DNA of 64,000 bases from Rhodoferax koreense (GTDB taxonomy: Bacteria > Pseudomonadota > Gammaproteobacteria > Burkholderiales > Burkholderiaceae_C). This document shows, piece by piece, positions 18,803 to 27,531 of the stretch (position 1 is its first letter; each line of letters starts with the position of its first letter). The notes under the pieces are model-generated. The model ran no database searches and was not told the DNA's origin. It was given only the letters and a program-made list of their open reading frames with translations. Made by a program: the position numbers and the translations under genes. The stretch lies in assembly GCF_001955695.1 (NCBI RefSeq), contig NZ_CP019236.1, positions 1,488,001-1,552,000 of the forward strand, read 5' to 3'.

Positions 18803-19677
18803 TTGTGGCCAAGATGACGGGAGGACTCGGGAACCAAATGTTCCAGTACGCCGCGGCCAGGGCTTTGGCGTGGCACAAGAGTCAGCCTTTGTATCTGGAC
18901 CTTGCGGGTTACGAGACTCAGACACATCACCAGGGCTTCGAGCTGTTTCGGCTGTTCCATTGCAAGGCCTTAGTCGCCGCTGAGTCCGAGATCCGAAAGA
19001 CGTTCGGCTGGCGCATGCAAACCGCCTTGCGAGACATTTCTACGCATCCTCGACTTGGTATCTTGCGGACGCCAAAGATTGTGAACGAGCCTTCGGTGGG
19101 TTTTTGGCCAGGATTTTTCGAGGTGCCTGACGACGTCTATCTTTCAGGCTATTGGCAATCGGAAAAGTACTTCAGTGATGTGGCAGGCAGTATCCGCTCC
19201 GAGTTTTTGTTCAAGACAGACTTGACCGATCGAAATCTGGAATGGTCTGAACGAATTGCCAAGTCCAACTCGGTGAGCCTGCACGTGCGGCGTGGGGATT
19301 ACGTGTTCAACCAAAGAGCGCAGAAGCTGCATGGGGTGATGCCGCTTTCATACTACGAAGCGGCCATCGCCGAAATCTCGCGACTGGTTCAGAGGCCTGT
19401 TTTTTTCGTTTTCTCCGACGATTCTCACTGGTGCTCACAACACATTAAGGCCGCCGCGCCATGCCATTTTCTTGGCCACAACACAGGAGCCGAAAGTTTC
19501 AATGACATGCGGCTGATGAGTCTGTGCAAGCACAACATCATTGCCAACAGTAGCTTCAGTTGGTGGGGCGCCTGGTTAAACGCGAACGAGGGTCGGCAGG
19601 TTATCGCCCCGCGGCGCTGGTACGCCGGTGCTGACGACTCACCGGACCTGCTGCCGGCTTCTTGGTTGCGCGTCTGA
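18799..19677 (+). CDS. GT11 alpha-1,2-fucosyltransferase-like enzyme
   Basis: A 292-residue GT11-family transferase; characterised bacterial members move L-fucose from GDP-fucose to galactose. The N terminus MTGGLGNQMFQYA and the motif HVRRGDYV (162-169) are the family hallmarks, and NSSFSWWGAWL lies near the C terminus. I chose ATG 18799, which overlaps the previous stop (ATGA), rather than an earlier in-frame start inside that gene. The presence of gmd supports a GDP-fucose donor, but the fcl gene needed to complete it is not in the window. Confidence 0.92.
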   Translation: MIVAKMTGGLGNQMFQYAAARALAWHKSQPLYLDLAGYETQTHHQGFELFRLFHCKALVAAESEIRKTFGWRMQTALRDISTHPRLGILRTPKIVNEPSVGFWPGFFEVPDDVYLSGYWQSEKYFSDVAGSIRSEFLFKTDLTDRNLEWSERIAKSNSVSLHVRRGDYVFNQRAQKLHGVMPLSYYEAAIAEISRLVQRPVFFVFSDDSHWCSQHIKAAAPCHFLGHNTGAESFNDMRLMSLCKHNIIANSSFSWWGAWLNANEGRQVIAPRRWYAGADDSPDLLPASWLRV

Positions 19678-19692
19678 TGATGCTGATACCGT

Positions 19693-21663
19693 TCAGGTCA
19701 CAACGAGGTGCAAAGTGTCGGGAAGAAAGTTGGGGACGATGTGCCTCAGCGTCGTCAGCATTTGCGCGTTGGCGCCATGGCGAGCGGCATCGGTCAAGCT
19801 CTGCAGTTGCTCGCTCAATATCGGCCAGGTAATGAATTCCTCCCGCGCGCGCATGATGCGGGGATGCTCGGTAGGTTCCGGGTTGTCGCCTATGAGAAGT
19901 TCCTCATGGAGTTTTTCTCCCGGCCGCAGGCCTGTGATCACCATCTCCACGTCACCGTCGGGATGGGCGGCATCACGCACGCTCAGGCCAGCCAGCGCAA
20001 CCATGCGCATTGCCAAATCTAGAATCTTGACAGGTTGCCCCATTTCCAACACGAATACGTCTCCGCCCCGGGCCATGGCACCAGCCTGAACCACGAGTTG
20101 CGCCGCTTCCGGGATGGTCATGAAATAGCGGGTCACCTCGACATGGGTGACGGTGAGAGGACCCCCAGCCGCGAGCTGACTTCGAAACAATGGCACCACA
20201 CTGCCGCTGGAGCCCAGCACATTGCCGAAGCGGACCATCGAAAATCGGGTGTGATTGTTCAGCGTGGTAGTTCCCACATCTGCAGGTGTCTGGAAAGCAA
20301 CGGTTGGGCTGGCTGCCAGCGCCTGCAAGATCAACTCCGCCACGCGCTTGCTTGCCCCCATCACGTTCGTCGGCCGCACCGCCTTGTCGGTGGACACCAA
20401 CACAAAATGTTCGACCTTACCTTCGATCGCGGCGCGTGCGAGGTTCAGTGTGCCCAGCACATTGTTCATGACCCCCTCGGCGGGGTTGTCCTCCACCAGC
20501 GGCACATGTTTGTAGGCGGCTGCATGGTAAACACTGGTCGGTTTCCACGTTCTGCACAGCGTAGCCAAGCGGGCATAGTGCACAACACTGCCGAGTATCG
20601 GCGTCAGCTGGGTTTCCCATGAGTTGGCTTTACACAACCCCAACAGTTCCGCATGAATGCTGTACAACGCAAATTCACTGTGATCCAGCAGCAGCAATTG
20701 CTTCGGCCGTTCCCGCAAAATCTGCCGGCACAACTCGCTTCCGATGCTCCCCCCTGCACCCGTCACCAGCACCACCTTGTCGGTCAGGTTCCGCGCCAGC
20801 AGTTCCGGCCGTGGCGGCACGGGCTCGCGCCCTAGCAGATCCTCGATGTCGAGCTCGCGGATGTCCTGCACGGTCACCCGGCCGCTGGCCAGGTCCGACA
20901 GGCCGGGCAGCGTGCGGATGTGCAGCGGCAGCGGCTGCAACTGCTTCAGGATCTGATTGCGCCGCTCGCGCGTCGCGCTCGGCAGCGCCAGCAGGATGTC
21001 CGTCACCTTCAGCCGCGCCACGAGTGCTGGAATCTGCACTGGCGCGTACACCTGCACATCGTTGATGCTGCGACCCACCTTGGCCGGATCGTCGTCGATG
21101 AAACCCAGCACCACATACTGCTGTTGTCCGCTGCTCAAGGCGGCGGCGGTCTGCACCCCGGCACTGCCGGCACCGTAGATCAGCAGGCGTCCGCTGGCGC
21201 GATTCGAGCTGGTTGACAGTCCCGCCAACCAGAACCGCGCCATCGCCCGGCTTCCCCCCACCAACAACAGAAAAATCAGCGGCTGCATCACGCCCACGCT
21301 GCGCGGCACGACTTCCCACTTCATCCACTGCATCCACAACAGCGTCCCCAGCAGAACCACGCCGTACACCGCCACGGCCTGCGCCGTCGCGGTGAGCGCG
21401 GCCAGACCGGTGTAGCGGAAGATCGCCCGGTACAAGCCGAAGCGCACAAAAATCGGCACCGACAGCAGCGGTCCAAGCGCGTAGATCACCCATTGGATGC
21501 CTTCGGGCCAGTGCAGCGTGTCCAGGCGCAGCGTGAACGCCATCCACATCGCGAACAGCGACATGACCACGTCGAGGGCGACGACCACGCTGCGCTTGGC
21601 CGAACGCGACCAGGCGAGCACGGGGTGGGCGGGGAAGTTCAGCGAGGAGGGGACGGCGGCCAT
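19693..21663 (-). CDS. Membrane-bound UDP-sugar 4,6-dehydratase (WbpM/CapD type)
   Basis: A 656-residue fusion. The N-terminal four-helix membrane domain (about 25-145) is followed by a CoA-binding-like Rossmann domain (about 155-260). The catalytic SDR domain starts at VLVTGAGGSIGSELCRQ. STDKAVRPTNVMGASKR carries the Asp-Lys and Met of the WbpM/FlaA1 active site in place of the usual Tyr. Characterised members convert UDP-GlcNAc to UDP-4-keto-6-deoxy-GlcNAc, precursor of QuiNAc and FucNAc. It is convergent with the fucosyltransferase gene and closes the locus. It would supply the substrate of the WbpV-like reductase (inference). Confidence 0.93.
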   Translation of the reverse strand: MAAVPSSLNFPAHPVLAWSRSAKRSVVVALDVVMSLFAMWMAFTLRLDTLHWPEGIQWVIYALGPLLSVPIFVRFGLYRAIFRYTGLAALTATAQAVAVYGVVLLGTLLWMQWMKWEVVPRSVGVMQPLIFLLLVGGSRAMARFWLAGLSTSSNRASGRLLIYGAGSAGVQTAAALSSGQQQYVVLGFIDDDPAKVGRSINDVQVYAPVQIPALVARLKVTDILLALPSATRERRNQILKQLQPLPLHIRTLPGLSDLASGRVTVQDIRELDIEDLLGREPVPPRPELLARNLTDKVVLVTGAGGSIGSELCRQILRERPKQLLLLDHSEFALYSIHAELLGLCKANSWETQLTPILGSVVHYARLATLCRTWKPTSVYHAAAYKHVPLVEDNPAEGVMNNVLGTLNLARAAIEGKVEHFVLVSTDKAVRPTNVMGASKRVAELILQALAASPTVAFQTPADVGTTTLNNHTRFSMVRFGNVLGSSGSVVPLFRSQLAAGGPLTVTHVEVTRYFMTIPEAAQLVVQAGAMARGGDVFVLEMGQPVKILDLAMRMVALAGLSVRDAAHPDGDVEMVITGLRPGEKLHEELLIGDNPEPTEHPRIMRAREEFITWPILSEQLQSLTDAARHGANAQMLTTLRHIVPNFLPDTLHLVVT

Positions 21664-21690
21664 CTTGCGCAGTGGATTCTCGGTCGGCGC

Positions 21691-22365
21691 TCAGTTGGCG
21701 ATATGGTGCTGCGACAGCAGGTCGCCGATCAGTTCCAGCCGGACCAGCGGGTTGTCGAGCGCCATCAGCCGTTGTTTCATCGACACCGGCAGCGGCAGCA
21801 ACTCGCACCAGCGGTTCGCAACCCAGCCGCAATCGTCCAGGCGGTAGGGCGCCTGGATCGGCATGCCGTCGGGCGCGGACGGCTGTTGTTCACGCAGGGT
21901 TTCCATCAACTGCTGCAGTGCGGCGGCGGTGTGTTTCAGGTCGTCGGGCACGGGCACGGCGAGGTCCGCGTCGATGAGCTCGGCGTCGCCCACCCACAGG
22001 CCATGGCCGAGCTGGTGGGAACTGCGCAGGTGAAAGCGTTCGGTGCCGGTGCACTGGATGACGAGCAGGCCGGGCTGGGGCGTCTCGACCTGGGTGATGC
22101 GCGCCAGCGTGCCGGTGGGGTGGAAAGCCTCGGGGTCGCTGCCGGCCTGGCGCACCTCGGCGCCGCGTGTGAGCGCCACCACGCCGAAGGGCGTTCCGCT
22201 CTGGAAACAGCGCTGCACCATGTCGAGGTAGCGCACCTCGAAGATCCGCAGGGGCAGCAGGCCGTCGGGAAACAGCACGGTGCCGAGCGGGAACAGCGGC
22301 AGGGCGGACAAGGCAAGGGACTTGGACACGGGCGACTCTGGTGCGTTGGTGACAACCGGTATCAT
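21691..22365 (-). CDS. Lon N-terminal (substrate-binding) domain protein
   Basis: Stand-alone protein of 224 residues with the LON-N domain: LPLFPLGTVLFPDGLLPLRIFEVRYLDMV is the usual opening, cut here only by the reader's motif limit of interest around residues 22-50. It lacks the ATPase and protease domains of Lon. Such proteins are common in proteobacteria and their role is unknown. ATG 22365 has a GAGGT-like ribosome site. A GTG 12 codons further in is an alternative. It is divergent from the yggT gene, 25 bases away, and downstream of nothing obviously related. Confidence 0.85.
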   Translation of the reverse strand: MIPVVTNAPESPVSKSLALSALPLFPLGTVLFPDGLLPLRIFEVRYLDMVQRCFQSGTPFGVVALTRGAEVRQAGSDPEAFHPTGTLARITQVETPQPGLLVIQCTGTERFHLRSSHQLGHGLWVGDAELIDADLAVPVPDDLKHTAAALQQLMETLREQQPSAPDGMPIQAPYRLDDCGWVANRWCELLPLPVSMKQRLMALDNPLVRLELIGDLLSQHHIAN

Positions 22366-22390
22366 CCCACGACCTCACCGCCCCGTGCCC

Positions 22391-22945
22391 ATGCTCTACC
22401 AAATCATCTCATTTTTGCTCGAAGTCGCGACGGGTTTGCTGGGCAGCGCGTGTTTGCTGCGGGTCTACATGCAATACCAGCGCATTTCCTTCCGCAACCC
22501 CGTCGGCAGCCTGGTTTTTGCGCTGACCGACTGGATGGTGCTGCCGCTGCGCCGCGTCATTCCGGCCGCCGGCGGTTGGGATCTGGCGAGCCTGCTCGGC
22601 GCGTTTTTGCTCAAGCTGTTCCAGTATTTCGTGCTGTGGCTGCTGATGGGCGCCGTCGGCAATCTGCTGGCGTTGCCGGTGCTGGCGCTGTTCGGCCTGG
22701 TGGCGATGGCGATCTACGGGCTCACCGGCCTGCTCATCATCTACGCCGTGCTGTCGTGGATGCAGACGCGTTCGCCGATGATGGACGTGATCGAGCGGCT
22801 GTGCGCGCCGCCGCTCCAGCCCTTGCGCAAGATCATTCCACTGGTCAGCGGTGTGGACCTGTCGCCGCTGGCGCTGCTGGTCATCCTGCAGGTCGCCTCC
22901 ATCGTGCTGGGCCACGCCATGAACGCGGTGCTCGCCACCTTCTAA
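22391..22945 (+). CDS. YggT family membrane protein
   Basis: Two-repeat YggT protein of 184 residues. Each half holds a pair of hydrophobic helices and a short amphipathic stretch with the family-like signatures NPVGSLVFALTDWMVLPLR and CAPPLQPLRKIIPLVSGVD. E. coli YggT has been linked to osmotic tolerance, and relatives assist membrane organisation in other lineages. ATG 22391 is preferred; a GTG two codons earlier is also in frame. A hairpin shared with the convergent accD gene follows. Confidence 0.9.
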   Translation: MLYQIISFLLEVATGLLGSACLLRVYMQYQRISFRNPVGSLVFALTDWMVLPLRRVIPAAGGWDLASLLGAFLLKLFQYFVLWLLMGAVGNLLALPVLALFGLVAMAIYGLTGLLIIYAVLSWMQTRSPMMDVIERLCAPPLQPLRKIIPLVSGVDLSPLALLVILQVASIVLGHAMNAVLATF

Positions 22946-22950
22946 ACAAC

Positions 22951-22976
22951 AAGGGACGGCCGCGCCGTCCCTTCGT
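22951..22976. terminator. Hairpin between convergent yggT and accD
   Basis: Perfect stem GGGACGGC / GCCGTCCC with a 3-base loop, with only short T/A runs at the sides. Its position between two convergent genes suggests a shared, rather weak bidirectional terminator. Confidence 0.6.
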
Positions 22977-22994
22977 GTCAACCCAGGCTGATTC

Positions 22995-23867
22995 TCACAC
23001 CACCGCGTCGGCCGGCTGGCGCTGCAGCATCGCCAGCGTGTTGGCGATGGTCTTGCGCAGGTCCTTGCGGTGGCAGATCAGGTCGATCGCGCCCTTTTGC
23101 TGCAGGAACTCGGCGCGCTGGAAGCCTTCCGGCAGCGTCACGCGCACGGTGGACTCGATGACGCGTGGGCCGGCGAAGCCGATCAGCGCCTTGGGCTCGG
23201 CGATCACCACGTCGCCCACGAAGGCGAAGCCGGCGCTCACGCCGCCCATGGTCGGGTCGGTCAACACGCTGATGTAAGGCAGGCCCTTCTTGGCCAGGCG
23301 CGTCAGCGAGGCATTGGTCTTGGCCATCTGCATCAGCGAGAGCAGGCCTTCCTGCATGCGCGCGCCGCCGGTGGCGGTGAAGCAGATGAACGGCACCTTC
23401 TGCTCGATGGCGGTGTGCACGGCGCGCACGAAACGCTCGCCGACCACGCTGCCCATGCTGCCGCCCATGAACTCAAACTCGAAGCAGGCCACAATCACGT
23501 TGATGCCGTGCACCGAGCCGCCGACCACCACCAGCGCGTCGGTCTCGCCGGTGTTCTCCATGGCTTCCTTCAGGCGCTCGGGGTATTTGCGGCTGTCCTT
23601 GAACTTCAGCGGATCGACGGGAATGACTTCCTGGCCGATCTCGAAGCGGCCTTCGTTGTCGAGGAAGGCGTTGAGCCGCGCGCGGGCGCCGATGCGCATG
23701 TGGTGGCCGCAGCTCGGGCAGACGTTCTGGTTCTGCTCCAGGTCGGTCTTGTAGAGCACAGTTTCGCAGCTCGGGCACTTGATCCACAGGCCTTCGGGCA
23801 CGCTGCGGCGGTCGGCCGGGTCGGAGCGCTGGATTTTCGACGGAAGCAGTTTTTCGAGCCAAGACAT
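22995..23867 (-). CDS. accD: Acetyl-CoA carboxylase carboxyltransferase subunit beta
   Basis: Transfers the carboxyl group from carboxybiotin to acetyl-CoA, together with AccA, to give malonyl-CoA. The 290-residue protein has the N-terminal zinc ribbon with Cys31, Cys34, Cys50 and Cys53. The crotonase-like domain contains [27 protein letters not shown] and [12 protein letters not shown]. It is the last gene of the truA-trpF-trpB-trpA-accD run, about 60 bases after trpA. The intervening space has a 7-bp GGGGGAG/CTCCCCC hairpin without a T tract. Confidence 0.98.
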   Translation of the reverse strand: MSWLEKLLPSKIQRSDPADRRSVPEGLWIKCPSCETVLYKTDLEQNQNVCPSCGHHMRIGARARLNAFLDNEGRFEIGQEVIPVDPLKFKDSRKYPERLKEAMENTGETDALVVVGGSVHGINVIVACFEFEFMGGSMGSVVGERFVRAVHTAIEQKVPFICFTATGGARMQEGLLSLMQMAKTNASLTRLAKKGLPYISVLTDPTMGGVSAGFAFVGDVVIAEPKALIGFAGPRVIESTVRVTLPEGFQRAEFLQQKGAIDLICHRKDLRKTIANTLAMLQRQPADAVV

Positions 23868-23928
23868 GTTTTCGGGTCCTCACGGGATGGGGGAGCGCAT
23901 GCCTCCCCCTGTTCTGGAACAGCGCGGA

Positions 23929-24734
23929 TTATGCGTCCAACGCCTGTCGGATGCCGCGCAGGAAGCCGCCGGCCGTTGCCGCCACCTGGTCTCGGGGCTG
24001 GTCTTCGATGAGCTGGATGATCTTGCTGCCGATCACCACGGCGTCGGCCACGCGGCCGATGGCCTGGGCCGTGGCCGCGTCGCGGATGCCGAAACCGACA
24101 CCCACGGGCACGTTCACGTGGCTGCGGATGCGCGGCAGCATGGCCTCGACGGCGGCGGTGTCGAGTGTGCCGGCACCCGTCACACCCTTGAGCGACACGT
24201 AATACACATAGCCGCTGGCTACCTCGGCCACCTGCCGCATGCGCTGATCGGTGGAGGTCGGCGCGAGCAGGAAGATCAGGTCCATGCCGTTCGCCCGCAG
24301 TTTGCCGGCGAATTCGACACATTCCTCGGGTGGATAGTCGACGATCAGCACGCCATCGACGCCCGCCGCAGCCGCGTCGCGGATGAAGGCATCGGCGCCA
24401 TGGCGCTGGTCGTAACGCTCGACCGGGTTGGCATAACCCATGAGCACCACCGGCGTCGCTGCATCCTTCTGGCGGAAGTCGCGCACCATGTCCAGCACCT
24501 GGACCATGCCGATGCCGAAGGCCAGCGCCTTGTCGCCGGCTTTCTGGATGACCGGGCCATCGGCCATCGGGTCGCTGAAGGGCACTCCGAGTTCGATCAC
24601 GTCGGCGCCCGCGTCCACCATGGCGTGCATGAGTTCGGGCGTGACGTCCGCAAACGGGAAGCCGGCGGTGACGTAGGGGATCAGCGCCTTGCGGCCTTGC
24701 GCCTTGAGTTGGGCGAATGTGTTTTGGATGCGGG

Positions 24735-24738
<4 letters not shown>
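23929..24738 (-). CDS. trpA: Tryptophan synthase alpha chain
   Basis: Cleaves indole-3-glycerol phosphate to indole, which channels to TrpB. The 269-residue TIM barrel has the catalytic Glu in [16 protein letters not shown] and Asp in [16 protein letters not shown] binds the phosphate near the C terminus. The frame stays open far upstream, through trpB, but ATG 24738 overlaps the trpB stop (ATGA) and gives the exact family N terminus MTRIQNTF. Confidence 0.98.
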
Positions 24739-26030
<1,292 letters not shown>

Positions 26031-26482
26031 GGTTGTTTTCCGCGAGTTGCCTGTCGGCGGCGCGCACGGCGTCGACAAACTGATGGATCTTGTCGGCGTC
26101 CTTGATTCCCTTGGAGGATTCGACGCCGGAGCTGACATCAACGGCCAGCGAGAGTCCGCGTGGCCGCAACTGCAAAATGCCATCGGTCACGTTTGCAGGC
26201 GTGAGTCCACCACTTAAGACGAGGTGAGAGTTGACGCTTGGAGGTAGACGTGACCAATTGAATGTTTTTCCGCCGCCGCCATAACCTTCGACATGGGCGT
26301 CGAGCAGGATGGCCTGGGCAGCCTTGAAGCTGGAAGCGAATTCTACCAAGTCGAAATCTGTGGGCGAATCGAGGGGAATTCGCGCCGCGCGCAGGAACGG
26401 GCGCTGCACGCGCGCCGCGCTGGCGATGCAGTCTGCCGGCGTTTCTTCACCATGAAATTGCATTGTGGCGCCCGGTACTGCT

Positions 26483-26510
26483 GCGCAGGCTGCTACGATT
26501 TTCGATAGTT
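26483..26510. repeat. Palindrome-family repeat inside trpF
   Basis: The minus strand reads CTATCGAAAATCGTAGCAGCC, an imperfect member of the GCTAY-N7-RTAGC family, followed by TGCGCAG as in the pdxJ copy. It encodes the LSKIVAACA segment of TrpF. Confidence 0.35.
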
Positions 26511-26720
26511 CTTCGTTGACGAACAGCAGCACCGGCGTCACGAAAGGCGGCAGCCGCCGCGCCAGCACCGCGGCACGTTCGGGGGCCACGTAGCGCGGGC
26601 TCTTCGGGTACATCACGAAGCCGACCGCGTCGGCGCCGGCCGCCACGGCCGCGTCCACGTCCTGCTCCCGTGTCAGGCCGCAGATCTTGATGCGGGTACG
26701 AATCAAATTTTTAGCGCTCG

Positions 26721-27503
26721 TCATGGCAGCCAATCATACGCAGCCGTCTTTTCCGGCAGGCCCCAATGGGCATCGTAGACCGGGCCCAGAAAGTACAGGC
26801 CATTGGGCGAAAACGTGGGCGCCGCGGCATCGCGGCTGCGCGCGGCCAGCACTTCGGCGATCCATTGCGGCGGCTGAAAGCCCTGGCCCACCTGGAGCAG
26901 GCTGCCCATCAGGTTGCGGATCATGTGGTGCAGGAACGCGTTGGCTTCGAATTCGAAACGCCAGTACCGGCCGCGCCGGCTGATCTCGAGCCGACGCAGC
27001 GTCTTTACCGGCGACAGGGCCTGGCAGGCCGAGGCGCGGAACGACGAAAAATCGTGCTCGCCGACGAGCAGTTCTGCCGCCTTTTGCATGGCTTCCAGGT
27101 CGAGCGGGCGGAACACCCAGCCCACGCGGCCGGATTCGACGCTGGGCCGCACCGGGGACTCGAGCAGCGCGTAGACATAGCGCCTGCCCGTGGCACTGCC
27201 GCGGCAATGGAAACTGTCGGGCATTTCCTTGGACCACTGCACGGCGATGTCGTCCGGCAGGAAGGCATTCACGCCGCGCACCCAGGCGTTGATCGGCCGC
27301 TGCAGCGCGGTGTCGAAATGCACCACCTGCATCAGGCCGTGCACGCCGGCATCGGTGCGACCGGCGCACAGCGTCGACACCTTCTGGCGCGTGAACGAGA
27401 ACAGCGCGGCTTCGAGCTTGTCCTGCACCGTGCGGCCGGACAACTGGCTCTGCCAGCCTTCATAGCCCTGGCCGTTGTAACTGATACCCAAGGCCAGACG
27501 CAT
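26721..27503 (-). CDS. truA: tRNA pseudouridine(38-40) synthase
   Basis: Modifies U38-U40 in the anticodon arm of many tRNAs. The 260-residue protein starts MRLALGISYNGQGYEGWQ, and the catalytic Asp is in CAGRTDAGVHG. FLHHMIRNLMGSLLQVG is the C-terminal signature. ATG 27503 is used because the open frame upstream is only an overlap with fimV. The truA-trpF pairing, with coupled stop and start, is common in Burkholderiales. Confidence 0.97.
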   Translation of the reverse strand: MRLALGISYNGQGYEGWQSQLSGRTVQDKLEAALFSFTRQKVSTLCAGRTDAGVHGLMQVVHFDTALQRPINAWVRGVNAFLPDDIAVQWSKEMPDSFHCRGSATGRRYVYALLESPVRPSVESGRVGWVFRPLDLEAMQKAAELLVGEHDFSSFRASACQALSPVKTLRRLEISRRGRYWRFEFEANAFLHHMIRNLMGSLLQVGQGFQPPQWIAEVLAARSRDAAAPTFSPNGLYFLGPVYDAHWGLPEKTAAYDWLP

Positions 27504-27531
27504 CAGCGGACCCCGCGCCGGCGGCCAGCCG

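Noticed and set aside
23889..23909. Terminator between trpA and accD
   Set aside because: GGGGGAG/CTCCCCC forms a stem but no T run follows on either strand, and the genes are likely cotranscribed.
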